Below, one piece after another: positions 9,959 through 18,521 of a DNA stretch of 64,000 bases. Origin of the DNA: Microvirga ossetica (GTDB taxonomy: Bacteria; Pseudomonadota; Alphaproteobacteria; Rhizobiales; Beijerinckiaceae); contig NZ_CP016618.1 in assembly GCF_002741015.1 (NCBI RefSeq), positions 248,001-312,000 of the forward strand, written 5' to 3'. How positions within the stretch are numbered: position 1 is the stretch's first letter; each line of letters starts with the position of its first letter. The notes beneath the pieces were generated by a model. It was not told the origin of the DNA and did not search any database. It saw only the letters and a list, made by a program, of their open reading frames with translations. The position numbers and the translations under genes are program-made.

Positions 9959-10181
9959 CCCCTGCGGCGCTTTCTGGACCCGCCGCACTCCTGTCTTCTT
10001 CGCCTGCATCGAGCGCCTGTGCTCGACCGTCACAGGCTTTGATTTTGCGCCTGGTGGCGAGCAGCGTCACCGGCAACCGCCCGAGGCTGAACTGCTTGTC
10101 ATCTAGGCGCAGCGCTTCGAATTATGCAGCTAAAGCAGGTGCACAGGCGTAAGCTACCCCTGATCCCGAGGAGGGCTTGCC

Positions 10182-10502
10182 ATGCGGTGCCTGCTCTTGG
10201 CGGGGTAATCCCGTTCTGTGTGTTCTCAGCCCTAGCCTCCGAGCGCATGGAGGGCGAAATCGCTTTGTCAGCCCCACAATGCACCTTGTTCGTGGTTCAG
10301 ACCGGCCCCGGCTTCTCGTTGCTGCGGGAAGATAGCTATTTCACCGTACTCGAAGGCGATCAGGTTCGGGGACCGCTCCATGTCCTCGGCTCACACGACG
10401 TCGAGATCGTCGGCGAGGTCACATTGGGGTGTGACAATCGAAGACTGGGGCCTCAACCTCAGTCAGGCAAAAGCGATCTTCTACGCTCGTTGCCAACAGT
10501 GA
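10182..10502 (+). pseudogene. Small secreted-protein gene with two frameshifts
   Basis: An ATG at 10182 follows a strong GAGGAGGG ribosome-binding site and starts MRCLLLA, which looks like a signal peptide. The frame then stops, but a one-base shift near 10200 continues it as GVIPFCVFSALASERMEGE and on through SLLREDSYFTVLEGDQV. A second shift, an apparent extra A near 10436, restores the original frame to give IEDWGLNLSQAKAIFYARCQQ and a stop at 10500-10502. The combined product would be about 106 residues with a Sec signal. I read it as a recently inactivated gene or as sequencing error; the family is unknown. Confidence 0.5.
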
Positions 10503-11195
10503 CCGTTCCATAAACGACATTCCGCGAAATTACGTCTCGGTACGGGCGATGCCGCTACTCAAGTAGATGATCGGCATGTTCTCGGGGCCGGAACAAGATC
10601 TGCTCCCAAACACACGCTAATGCAGTACGTAGCAAGAACGTGGACCTGCAAACCGACCGAACGTGCCCTCACAATGGCTAATCCAGCTTTCATCTTGGTG
10701 TCTGAGCCATCATCCCGGGACGAATGACTGATAGGGCAGCGTACTTCTCCCCGAGGTCTTGCTTATGAGAGACGGTCGCCGTCGAGATAAGTTCGAAAAA
10801 GCAAGTTTATGCAATAGTTTCAAGTGGGTACCCCAATCGACGATAACATCGTCGTGGTCTGCGCTTAGTGGTCAGGTCGCAAGCCTTATCAGAAAGGTTG
10901 CCAATCCGTTCTGCCTTAGCGTGTCAATGGGAACATGTGTAGACGCCCCTGGTAACGCAAGAAGAATCTTCGGGTTTGGTGCAGCGCGCGGGTCGGATGC
11001 GGACATGTGTGCGGCCTTTGATGCGGCTCACATGCCGCGGGCCCGAATGGGAGTACGCGGATCAGGCCCCAATCAGATCTACGCGCTCGAAGCGCTTGTG
11101 CCTAAGCTGGTTTGTCTGATCCCGTCTCGTTGACCGTTGCGCCATTCCTCTCCTTCGACCTTCCTACGCCCCAACAGCCTCACACCTGCGAATGC
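10503..11195. other. No gene recognised
   Basis: About 690 bp between the frameshifted relic and the IS110 transposase. Open frames exist on the plus strand (for example 10759-11133), but their translations look like non-coding DNA and have no good ribosome-binding site. Part of it is probably the non-coding end of the IS110 element, whose tips I could not define because this family lacks long inverted repeats. Confidence 0.4.
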
Positions 11196-12221
11196 TCACG
11201 CACCCACAGCCGGAGCCCGATACACCTCACCTCTTGCCAGCAGAGCCCATACAATCCGGGCCATCTTGTTGGCGAGCGCCACACGCACCAGCATCGGTGG
11301 CTTGCGCGCCAGCATGCGCGAGAGCCACGACCCAGCGGGAACTCCGTTGCGGGCGGCTCCAAGCAAGACGCTGTTGGCCCCGATGATGAGCAGGCGGCGC
11401 AGCGTGCGTTCGCCCATCTTCGAGGTCGCCCCCAGCTTCTGCTTGCCACCAGTCGAATGCTGCAGCGGTGTGAGCCCGACCCAGGCGGCAAAGTCCCGGC
11501 CGCGTTTGAATGTCTCAGCCGGAGGGGCCAGCGCCGCCAGAGCCACGGCGGTGACCGGGCCGACACCCGGGATCGTCATCAGCCGCCGCGCCGTCTCATC
11601 CTCCTTGGCCCGCTGGGCGACCTCACGATCCAACCGGGCGATCTGCTCGTCCAGCCGATGGAGCGTCTCGATCAGCATCTGGAGGATCGGTCGGGCGAGC
11701 TCCGGGACCGGTTCGTCCGAGTTCTCGACAGCCTGCGCGAGTTTCGAAACGTGAGCTGGTCCTTTGGCGACCACGATCCCGAACTCGGCCAAGTGCCCCC
11801 GTAGGGCATTGATGATCTGGGTGCGCTGCTTGACCAAGAGATCGCGGGCGCGGAACACGAGGGCTGAGGCTTGAGCCCCGTCACTCTTGGGCGCCACGAA
11901 ACGCATGGTCGGACGCTGGGCGGCCTCGCAGATCGCCTCGGCATCCGCCGCATCATTCTTCTGCCGCTTGACGAAAGGCTTCACGTAAGCGGGTGGGATC
12001 AGCCGGACGGCATGCCCGAGCCGGCTGATCTCGCGCGCCCAGTGGTGCGAGCTGGCGCAGGCCTCCATCGCCACCGTGCAGGGTGGCTGGGACGAGAAGA
12101 ACGCGAGGACCTGGTGCCGCCGCAGCTTCTTGCGGAACAGAACCGCTCCCGATGCATCGGCTCCGTGAGCCTGGAACACGCTTTTCGCCAGATCCAGACC
12201 AATCGTGCTAACTTCTCCCAT
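11196..12221 (-). CDS. IS110 family transposase
   Basis: About 341 residues from the ATG at 12221 (MGEVSTIGLDLAKSVFQ); a frame 24 bases longer upstream is open but unlikely. The N-terminal RuvC-like DEDD domain shows IGLDLAKS, MEACASSHHW and KNDAADAEAI. The C-terminal transposase-20 domain shows IPGVGPVTA and the HSTGGKQKLGATSKMG segment carrying the conserved Ser region. It belongs to the same broad subgroup as the element at 27280-28329 but is clearly a different element. It lies directly beside an IS630 element, forming a nested IS block between cyclase genes. Confidence 0.92.
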   Translation of the reverse strand: MGEVSTIGLDLAKSVFQAHGADASGAVLFRKKLRRHQVLAFFSSQPPCTVAMEACASSHHWAREISRLGHAVRLIPPAYVKPFVKRQKNDAADAEAICEAAQRPTMRFVAPKSDGAQASALVFRARDLLVKQRTQIINALRGHLAEFGIVVAKGPAHVSKLAQAVENSDEPVPELARPILQMLIETLHRLDEQIARLDREVAQRAKEDETARRLMTIPGVGPVTAVALAALAPPAETFKRGRDFAAWVGLTPLQHSTGGKQKLGATSKMGERTLRRLLIIGANSVLLGAARNGVPAGSWLSRMLARKPPMLVRVALANKMARIVWALLARGEVYRAPAVGA

Positions 12222-12317
12222 GGACGCCTCCCTTGAGTGGTGCAATCAACACCTCCACTCTGGCACATCAAGGCCGCTGGGGGGCGTCTACCCCATCAGA
12301 TCTTGCGCTGGCCCCTA

Positions 12318-13808
12318 GATCCTCGGCACAGTGATCATGACCTTTTGGCGAGTGGCTCGAGAGGGCCGGGTTTGGGATAGGCGCGGCCCATTTTGGCCCG
12401 GGCCTTTTCGGTCGTGAACATCCAGGTGATGCGTGCGCCGGCGGCGTTACGCTCGCGCTCCCAGGCAGCGATTTCCCGCTCGAGCTCCTCGCGCGTGTCA
12501 ATACGCCGATCCAGGCACTGGCCCTTGAGCACCCCAATCTCGATCTCGACCATGTTCAACCAACTCGCATGCTTGGGGGTGTAGTGGAACTCCAGATGCT
12601 GCAGGAGGCGATGCGCCTCGTCAGGCGGGAAAGCCTGGTAGAGCGAACCGGGCGTGTGCGTCGACAGGTTGTCCATCACGACCCGGATCCGCTCGGCCTG
12701 CGGAAAGTCGACATCTACAAGTTCGCGCATGCACCGGGCGAAGTCGCATGCCGTGCGTTGCTCGCTGACCTTGACCCGGCGCCAGGGCCGATGCGCGTCA
12801 AGGACTACGAACAGGTTCACCGTACCACAGCGGCGATACTCATAATCGACCCGCTCGATCTGCCTGGGCGTGGCCGGGAGCGGCTGACGCGTCTCGCCGA
12901 TGAGCTGGACTGGGCTCTCATCAAAGCAAACCACCGGGTGCTGCGGATCGGACGGCTCGGCGTAGAGATCAAGCACGTCCTCCATGCGGGCGACGTATTC
13001 GCCATCAATCTTCGGAACGCACCACATCTTCTGCCGCCAGGGCTTGAGCGCGTTCTCGCAGAGTCGCCGGCGCAGCGTCTCCCGCGACAGGCTCTCATGT
13101 TGGGTGAGCCGCACGATCTCGCCGGCCAAGAGTTCCAGCGTCCAGCGGGCCCGGCCCGCGGGCGGCTTTGCGCAGGCGGTTGCCACCAGCAGCGCCTCCT
13201 CCGGGCCTGAGAGCTTGCGGGCGGCGCCGGGACGGGGCTCCTCGCTGAGGGCCCGCTCCAGGTTGCCCTCCACGAAGCGGCGCTTGGTCCGATACACGGT
13301 CGCGCCGCCGACCGCGATACTTTGGGCAATCGTCTCGTCTGGCACGCCAGCATCGGCCGCCAGCAGGATCTGCGCGCGCTTGAGCGTGCGAGCGGCCTGC
13401 TTGCCGCCGCTGAGCATCGCCTGGAGGTTGGCACGCTCGGCCTCGCTCAGCTCAACCCGGTAGCATATGTTCATCTCGGCCTCCCGCATGAGAGACCCAG
13501 CTGAATCAGCCGATGAATCGAGCGTGTGGCGAATGTCTGAGAAAAGCTTCACTGACAGGCAGGGCCAGTACCTGGCCTTCATTGATGCCTACACCCGCGT
13601 CCATGGCCGTCCCCCGGCCGAAACCGACATGCAGAGCCATTTCCAGGTCACTCCGCCTTCCGTGCACCAGATGATCCTGACCTTGGAACGCGCCGGCTTG
13701 ATCCGCCGTCAGCCCGGAGTGGCGCGAAGTATCGAGGTGTTGGTCGCCCCCGAATGCCTGCCCCTCCTCCGCCATCCCCAACCCGTCAAATCCTCTGGGC
13801 CGAGGATC
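12318..13808. mobile_element. IS630 family element carrying a LexA-like HTH passenger
   Basis: About 1491 bp. The left tip reads GATCCTCGGCACAG and the right tip, reverse-complemented, reads GATCCTCGGCCCAG. Both are flanked by TA (12316-12317 and 13809-13810), the target duplication expected for IS630. Inside are a minus-strand DDE transposase and, divergently, a plus-strand LexA-like HTH gene whose TAG stop uses the flanking TA plus the next host base. Terminal repeats and TA were read directly; the passenger interpretation follows from them. Confidence 0.8.
12335..13474 (-). CDS. IS630 family transposase
   Basis: 379 residues from the ATG at 13474, which has a GGGAGG ribosome-binding site; an open frame reaches 13582 but lacks that support. 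The N-terminal helix-turn-helix region (ARTLKRAQILLAADAG to TVYRTKRRF) is followed by a DDE domain with CFDESP, VMDNLSTHTPGSLY and the FHYTPKHASWLNMVEIEIG block that carries the last acidic residue. This is the large, single-frame IS630 type, unlike the two-frame element at 37536-38590. It lies inside intact terminal inverted repeats, so the element may still be mobile. Confidence 0.93.
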   Translation of the reverse strand: MNICYRVELSEAERANLQAMLSGGKQAARTLKRAQILLAADAGVPDETIAQSIAVGGATVYRTKRRFVEGNLERALSEEPRPGAARKLSGPEEALLVATACAKPPAGRARWTLELLAGEIVRLTQHESLSRETLRRRLCENALKPWRQKMWCVPKIDGEYVARMEDVLDLYAEPSDPQHPVVCFDESPVQLIGETRQPLPATPRQIERVDYEYRRCGTVNLFVVLDAHRPWRRVKVSEQRTACDFARCMRELVDVDFPQAERIRVVMDNLSTHTPGSLYQAFPPDEAHRLLQHLEFHYTPKHASWLNMVEIEIGVLKGQCLDRRIDTREELEREIAAWERERNAAGARITWMFTTEKARAKMGRAYPKPGPLEPLAKRS

Positions 13809-13811
13809 TAG
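13533..13811 (+). CDS. LexA N-terminal-like winged-helix regulator, IS630 passenger
   Basis: About 92 residues from the ATG at 13533. The segment FTDRQGQYLAFIDAYTRVHG, then PAETDMQSHFQVTPPSVHQM and LERAGLIRRQPGVARSIEV, matches the LexA DNA-binding winged helix. There is no protease domain, so this is not an SOS repressor. It runs divergently from the IS630 transposase with about 58 bp between the two starts, so it could repress the transposase promoter. The stop codon TAG consists of the TA target duplication plus the following G, so the gene ends exactly at the element tip. Confidence 0.75.
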   Translation: MSEKSFTDRQGQYLAFIDAYTRVHGRPPAETDMQSHFQVTPPSVHQMILTLERAGLIRRQPGVARSIEVLVAPECLPLLRHPQPVKSSGPRI

Positions 13812-13817
13812 TGAACA

Positions 13818-13837
13818 GCGGACCTTCACACGGCCAA
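13818..13837. repeat. 20-bp direct repeat, copy 1
   Basis: Reads GCGGACCTTCACACGGCCAA. A copy differing at one base lies at 17947-17966, so the pair brackets the NTF2-like and SAM-cyclase genes. This copy starts eight bases after the TA at the right tip of the IS630 element. Role unknown; it could be a dispersed intergenic repeat or the mark of an integrated cassette. Confidence 0.6.
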
Positions 13838-14008
13838 GCTGAATACCCGCTCGTGACCCTGAGCCGACTTTCAGGCTCGAGTGTCCCTGGTTAGGCTCCT
13901 AGGCTTGGGATTATATCGCCTGCTTTCTTGCACGCTTCCGGATTTCCCACACAGCTCGGCCCGTAGTACGATCAAAGGGTCACGAAGGACAACCTGAGGG
14001 AGGGATTC

Positions 14009-14407
14009 ATGACAGACCTGGCCCCCTCGTCCAGTCTCGACATCAGAGCCGAAATCTCTGCGGCTTACTCAGCCTGGGATTCGGCGTTCAATAAGGCTGA
14101 CGCAAAGGCGGTCGCCTCCGCCTATGTCCCGAACGCCAAAGTGCTGCCGCCAACCCACGAGGTCATATCAGGTCCGGCAGCGATCGAGAACTTCTTCGCT
14201 GGGCTGTTTTCGAGCGGATTCACCGATCACAACCTGACAATTATCGACGCGGGTGGAGATGACAATGTCGTCTACAGCACGGCCAACTGGAGTGCCAAGG
14301 GCAAGGGAGCTGATGGGGCTCCCCAAACCGCCGGCGGCATCGCCACCCACGTATTCGAGCGTCAGGCCGACGGCTCGCTGAAGCTGAGGTTACACACCTT
14401 CAACTAA
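14009..14407 (+). CDS. SnoaL/NTF2-like (DUF4440-type) protein
   Basis: 132 residues with the layout of the cone-shaped NTF2 fold: an N-terminal helix (IRAEISAAYSAWDSAFNKAD), a DAKAVASAYVPNAKVLPPTHE strand-turn, GPAAIENFF, and C-terminal strands ending in LRLHTFN. Members bind small molecules or act as simple hydrolases, isomerases or ketosteroid-like enzymes; the substrate here is unknown. An AGGGAGGGATTC ribosome-binding region lies just before the ATG. It is 42 bp upstream of the large SAM-cyclase-ATPase gene on the same strand, so the two probably share a transcript. Together they are bracketed by the 20-bp repeat at 13818 and 17947. Confidence 0.8.
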   Translation: MTDLAPSSSLDIRAEISAAYSAWDSAFNKADAKAVASAYVPNAKVLPPTHEVISGPAAIENFFAGLFSSGFTDHNLTIIDAGGDDNVVYSTANWSAKGKGADGAPQTAGGIATHVFERQADGSLKLRLHTFN

Positions 14408-14449
14408 GCTGGCGGCAATCGTCGCCTGCCGCCTTGCAAGGGACTTCGC

Positions 14450-17400
14450 GTGGACGTCGCGGAATGGCTTCATAGTCTTGGGCTGGAGCGCTACACACAG
14501 GCCTTCCAGGATGCCGAAGTCACGCCCGAGGTCCTGCCGGAGCTGACCGAAGCCGATCTGCGGGAACTCGGCTTGCCTCTCGGCCCGCGTAAGTTGGTGC
14601 TGAAGGCGATCCAAGCGCTCGGTCCATCGGCGGCTCCCGGCCCTGTCGACGTTCGATTGCCGGCTGGCCAGACGAGACCGGCAACACCGTCCGAGGCCGA
14701 GCGACGGCAGCTCACGGTGATGTTCGTCGATCTGGTCGGCTCAACCGCGCTCGCATCAGGGCGCGACCCTGAGGAGCTCCGTGACCTCATCCAGGACTAT
14801 CAGAACACCGTGGTGGGCGAGATCACTCGGTTCGAGGGCCACGTTGCGAAGCTTCTGGGTGACGGCGTCCTGGCGTACTTCGGCTGGCCGCGTGCGCATG
14901 AGGATGAGGCGGAGCGGGCCGTTCGCGCGGGGCTTCGGGTAACCGAGGCGGTCGCGGGCCTTAGAGAGCGGGGTGGTACAGCGCTGGCTGCTCGCGTCGG
15001 CATCGCAACCGGTCTGGTCGTTGTCGGCGAACTGATCGGTGAAGGAGAAGCCCGCGAGCGGGCGGTCATCGGTGAGACTCCGAACCTGGCCGCCCGGCTG
15101 CAAGGGCTCGCCGAGCCCGGCAGCGTCGTGATTGCCGAATCGACGCGGCGCCTCCTCGGAGAAGCCTTCGTATACCGCGATCTTGGTACGGTCCACCTCA
15201 AGGGTTTTCCTGGACCCGTGCGGGCGTGGCACGTCGTCGGCGAGGGGGCGGCCGAGAGCCGGTTCGACGCCCAGCACGGAGCGTCGACGACGGCGCTGGT
15301 CGGGCGCGATCAGGAACTCGCCCTTCTGTTGGACCGCTGGCAGCAGGCGAAGGAGGGCGAGGGCCGGATCGTCCTGCTCGGCGGCGAACCAGGCATCGGC
15401 AAATCCCGCCTCGTGCGGGCCCTGCGCGACCAGCTCGCAGGCGTGCCGCACACCCCCCTGAGCCATTTCTGTTCACCGTTCCACACCAACAGCGCTCTGT
15501 ACCCTGTCGTTGGGCTCCTTGAACGGGCAGCGGGAATTCGGCGGGAGGATTCTCCCGCCGAGCAGCTCGAGAAACTCGAAGCGATGCTCGCTCTGGGGAC
15601 CGACGACGTGCGTGAGAGTATCCCGCTACTTGCGGACTTGTTGGCGATCCCGACGGGCCAGCGATACCGGCCACTGGAGCTCAGCCCGCACCAGATGAAG
15701 GAGGGGACGTTTCGGGCTCTCCTGGGGCAATTAGAAGGTTTGGCCGCAAGACAGCCGGTGCTCGCCATTTACGAGGACGTCCACTGGGCCGATCCTACCA
15801 CGCTCGAACTGCTCGGCCGCGCCGTTGACGAGGTGCAGCGGCTCCCGGTCCTCATGATCGTCACCTTCCGGCCGGAGTTCATTCCCCGCTGGACGGGGCA
15901 CGGGCACGTCACAGCGCTCTTTCTGAGCCGGCTGGGACGCAGGCAAGGCGCCGCCGTCGTCGACCAGATAACCGGCGGCAAGCTGCTTCCACAGGAGGTC
16001 CTCGAGCAGATCCTGGCCAAGACCGATGGCGTGCCGTTTTTCGTCGAAGAACTCACCAAAGCCGTCCTCGAATCCGGGCTGCTCGAGGACCGAGGGAGTC
16101 ACTACGAGCTGACAGGTCCCTTGCCGCCGCTGGCGATCCCCACGACGCTCCAGGACTCGCTCATGGCCCGCCTTGACCGGTTGGCACCGGTCAAGGAAGT
16201 CGCCCAGATCGCAGCCTGCATCGGACGCGAGTTCGGACACGACCTCCTGAAAGTGGTCACGCCACTCGATGAAGACGCTCTTCAATGTGCTCTCAACGAG
16301 CTGTTGGAGGCGGAGCTCGTGTTCCGGCGTGGCGTACCCCCGGAGGTTAGTTACAGCTTCAAACACGCGCTGGTGCAGGACATCGCGCACGAGAGCCTCT
16401 TGAGGAGCAAGCGGCAGCAGATCCATGCTCGCATCGCCGCTGCTCTCGAAGAGCATTATCCTGCCGTTGCGGAGATGGAGCCGGAGACGATCGCGCTGCA
16501 TCTCACGGAGGCCGCGTTGGCGAGCCGGGCGGTCGGCTACTGGCTGCGGGCCGGCCGGAATGCCGCCGGGCGTTCCGCCAATCTCGAGGCGATCAGTCAT
16601 CTCTCAAGGGGGCTGGAGGCACTGAAGTCATGTCCAGAGGGGCTGGAGCGGGATCGTCAGGAACTGGCGCTCCAGACGGCCATTGGAGGTCCGCTGATCG
16701 CCATTCATGGCTACACCGCGCCGCAGCTTGGCACGGCGTTCAACAGGGCGCATGCGCTTTGCTATGAACTTGACGACACCGATGCCTTGTTCGCTGCGCT
16801 TAGCGGCAAGTTCATCTTTCATTTTGTGAGAGGTGACTACAGCGCCATGGAAAGCTTGACCGCTGAGGCGGAACGCGCCGCCGAGCGGACCGGGGACATC
16901 GCACTTGAGTTGGCTGCGCACCGGCTGGCCGCTCTCACTGCCATGCATGCTGGCGCCTTTGTCAAGGCCCGCTGCGAGTTCGAGACGATCTTGAGCCGCT
17001 ATGAGCCCGACGCGCATCGACCCCCACCGGTCCATTATGTTCACGATCCGCAGGCCTCCGCGTTACCCTACCTCGCCATTGTGCTTTGGATCTTAGGCTA
17101 TCCGGAGCAGGCCCAGAGCATGGGTCGCGCGGCGTTTGACTACGCCGCGGAGCTGAACCAGACGAACCTCACCGGGCACGTCGCGGTCTACGGCGGAGCC
17201 GGACCTGCCGAGCTGATGGGTGATGTGGCGGCGGTCCATGCGAACGCGGACGCTGTCATCGAGCTCGCCGATCAACACAGTTTGAATTATTGGCGGTTGA
17301 GCGGCCTCATCCTGCGGGGTTGGACCCTGGCACAGGAGGGGGCGGTTGAGGATGGCTTGGCGCTCATGCGCCAGAGCCTCATCGATCGGAATCGGCTCGG

Positions 17401-17821
17401 AGCCAATTGGTACCAGGTCAGGTATTTGTGCATGCTGGCAACGACATACCTTCACCTGGGTCGAGGCGACGAGGGCTTGGCTGCCCTGAGCGAAGCAAAG
17501 GACCTCGCTGCGCGCAACGATGAGCACATGTGGGCGGCGGAGCTCGCTCGCATCGAGGGCGAATTGCGGCGCGCTCAGGGCGCTCCGCCGGACGAGGTCG
17601 AGGCATATTTGCAAGCCGCGCTCAACGTTGCACATAGCCAGGGTGCGAAGTCGTTCGAGTTGCGTGCTGCCATGAGCCTCGCGCGGCTTTGGCGGGACCA
17701 CGGTCGGGTGGCCGAAGCGCGACGTCTTCTTGCCCCCATTTACGGGTGGTTCACGGAGGGTCGCGACACGCCGGACGTCTGCGCTGCCAAGGCACTCATG
17801 GGAGAATTGGCTGAACCTTAG
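14450..17821 (+). CDS. SAM domain - class III cyclase - AAA ATPase - TPR protein
   Basis: 1123 residues with a GTG start. A SAM domain (about 1-58, VAEWLHSLGLERYTQAF) is followed by a cyclase domain (about 85-262), an AAA/STAND-type ATPase with Walker A GGEPGIGKSR at 311-320 and a Walker B-like EDVHWADP near 443, then a long TPR-like C-terminus. In the cyclase domain D94, K134, D138, N212 and R216 are present, but the substrate-specifying Asp position (seven before N212) is Ala in RERAVIGETPN, a known feature of this subfamily. STAND ATPases act as switches, so cyclase output is plausibly controlled by NTP-dependent assembly sensed through the repeats. That is inference. It is the third cyclase architecture in the window. 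Confidence 0.9.
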   Translation: MDVAEWLHSLGLERYTQAFQDAEVTPEVLPELTEADLRELGLPLGPRKLVLKAIQALGPSAAPGPVDVRLPAGQTRPATPSEAERRQLTVMFVDLVGSTALASGRDPEELRDLIQDYQNTVVGEITRFEGHVAKLLGDGVLAYFGWPRAHEDEAERAVRAGLRVTEAVAGLRERGGTALAARVGIATGLVVVGELIGEGEARERAVIGETPNLAARLQGLAEPGSVVIAESTRRLLGEAFVYRDLGTVHLKGFPGPVRAWHVVGEGAAESRFDAQHGASTTALVGRDQELALLLDRWQQAKEGEGRIVLLGGEPGIGKSRLVRALRDQLAGVPHTPLSHFCSPFHTNSALYPVVGLLERAAGIRREDSPAEQLEKLEAMLALGTDDVRESIPLLADLLAIPTGQRYRPLELSPHQMKEGTFRALLGQLEGLAARQPVLAIYEDVHWADPTTLELLGRAVDEVQRLPVLMIVTFRPEFIPRWTGHGHVTALFLSRLGRRQGAAVVDQITGGKLLPQEVLEQILAKTDGVPFFVEELTKAVLESGLLEDRGSHYELTGPLPPLAIPTTLQDSLMARLDRLAPVKEVAQIAACIGREFGHDLLKVVTPLDEDALQCALNELLEAELVFRRGVPPEVSYSFKHALVQDIAHESLLRSKRQQIHARIAAALEEHYPAVAEMEPETIALHLTEAALASRAVGYWLRAGRNAAGRSANLEAISHLSRGLEALKSCPEGLERDRQELALQTAIGGPLIAIHGYTAPQLGTAFNRAHALCYELDDTDALFAALSGKFIFHFVRGDYSAMESLTAEAERAAERTGDIALELAAHRLAALTAMHAGAFVKARCEFETILSRYEPDAHRPPPVHYVHDPQASALPYLAIVLWILGYPEQAQSMGRAAFDYAAELNQTNLTGHVAVYGGAGPAELMGDVAAVHANADAVIELADQHSLNYWRLSGLILRGWTLAQEGAVEDGLALMRQSLIDRNRLGANWYQVRYLCMLATTYLHLGRGDEGLAALSEAKDLAARNDEHMWAAELARIEGELRRAQGAPPDEVEAYLQAALNVAHSQGAKSFELRAAMSLARLWRDHGRVAEARRLLAPIYGWFTEGRDTPDVCAAKALMGELAEP

Positions 17822-17921
17822 TGTTCGTTGTCCTGCATGCTTCGTCCTGAATTTCCTGCAAGCAAGATCCGGATCAAGAGCTGGCGCTATGATCTGCTAA
17901 TTGCACCGGGCCGAAGTAGGC

Positions 17922-17966
17922 CGAGGGTCCGCAGTTGTGAGGGTGAGCGGACCCTCACACGGCCAA
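17922..17966. repeat. 20-bp direct repeat, copy 2, within overlapping hairpins
   Basis: Copy 2 (17947-17966) reads GCGGACCCTCACACGGCCAA. Two alternative stems overlap it. One is TGTGAGGGT pairing with ACCCTCACA around a six-base loop (17936-17959). The other is GAGGGTCCGC (17922-17931) pairing with GCGGACCCTC (17947-17956). There is no T-run, so it is not a classic terminator. TTGTGAGGGTG recurs at 18191-18201. Confidence 0.6.
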
Positions 17967-18202
17967 CTTTACGGCTCGGTTTGACCCGTTGCAGGCCTTC
18001 CGAGAACTGGCTCGTAGACGGCTTGGTTCTGGCTGATCGAGGGTTCGTGACCCAAGTTCCAAGCTGCTATGGCACACGCTGAAGGGGATTACCGCTCGAG
18101 GAGCAACACGCGCACCATCCCGGTCAAACCTGAGCAGTATTGTCGCCACAATCGGCAGCGAGGATTCGTCTGCTCTGTTCCAGCCAACGATTGTGAGGGT
18201 GC

Positions 18203-18340
18203 ATGACCCGTAAGGATCGCGTTGTGCTCTATGGCCGTCTTGGTCTCGTCCTGATGGCGTTTGCCATGATCGGCGGGGTGGTGGCTGAACCGCTTTTCAG
18301 GCCGTTGTGGTCCCCAAAGCTGACGGTTGCCCAACGATAG
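18203..18340 (+). CDS. Possible small single-pass membrane protein, 45 residues
   Basis: The ATG at 18203 follows a GTGAGGGTGC stretch that could serve as a ribosome-binding site. The product has a basic start (MTRKDR), one hydrophobic segment (LYGRLGLVLMAFAMIGGVVA) and a short tail ending LTVAQR. No family is recognised. It lies alone between the SAM-cyclase gene and the convergent subtilase gene. The ribosome-binding stretch is also part of a small repeated sequence, so the coding call is tentative. Confidence 0.4.
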   Translation: MTRKDRVVLYGRLGLVLMAFAMIGGVVAEPLFRPLWSPKLTVAQR

Positions 18341-18521
18341 CGCATCCTGAAGCTAATTTCTCATACACAGTACATATTGAGAACCGTCCAGTCCTCATCG
18401 TGAGGAGCAATCTGGCGGGCACGCAGGCGAACGATCGCCATCAAGCCGTGCACGTGCTCTCGTTGCCCTCCGAGCTGGAGGTGCAACGCCAGCTGATGGA
18501 TCTACGATAGACCTATTGAGA

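Noticed and set aside
10759..11133. Plus-strand frame of 124 codons
   Set aside because: No ribosome-binding site, no motif, and residue composition like non-coding DNA.
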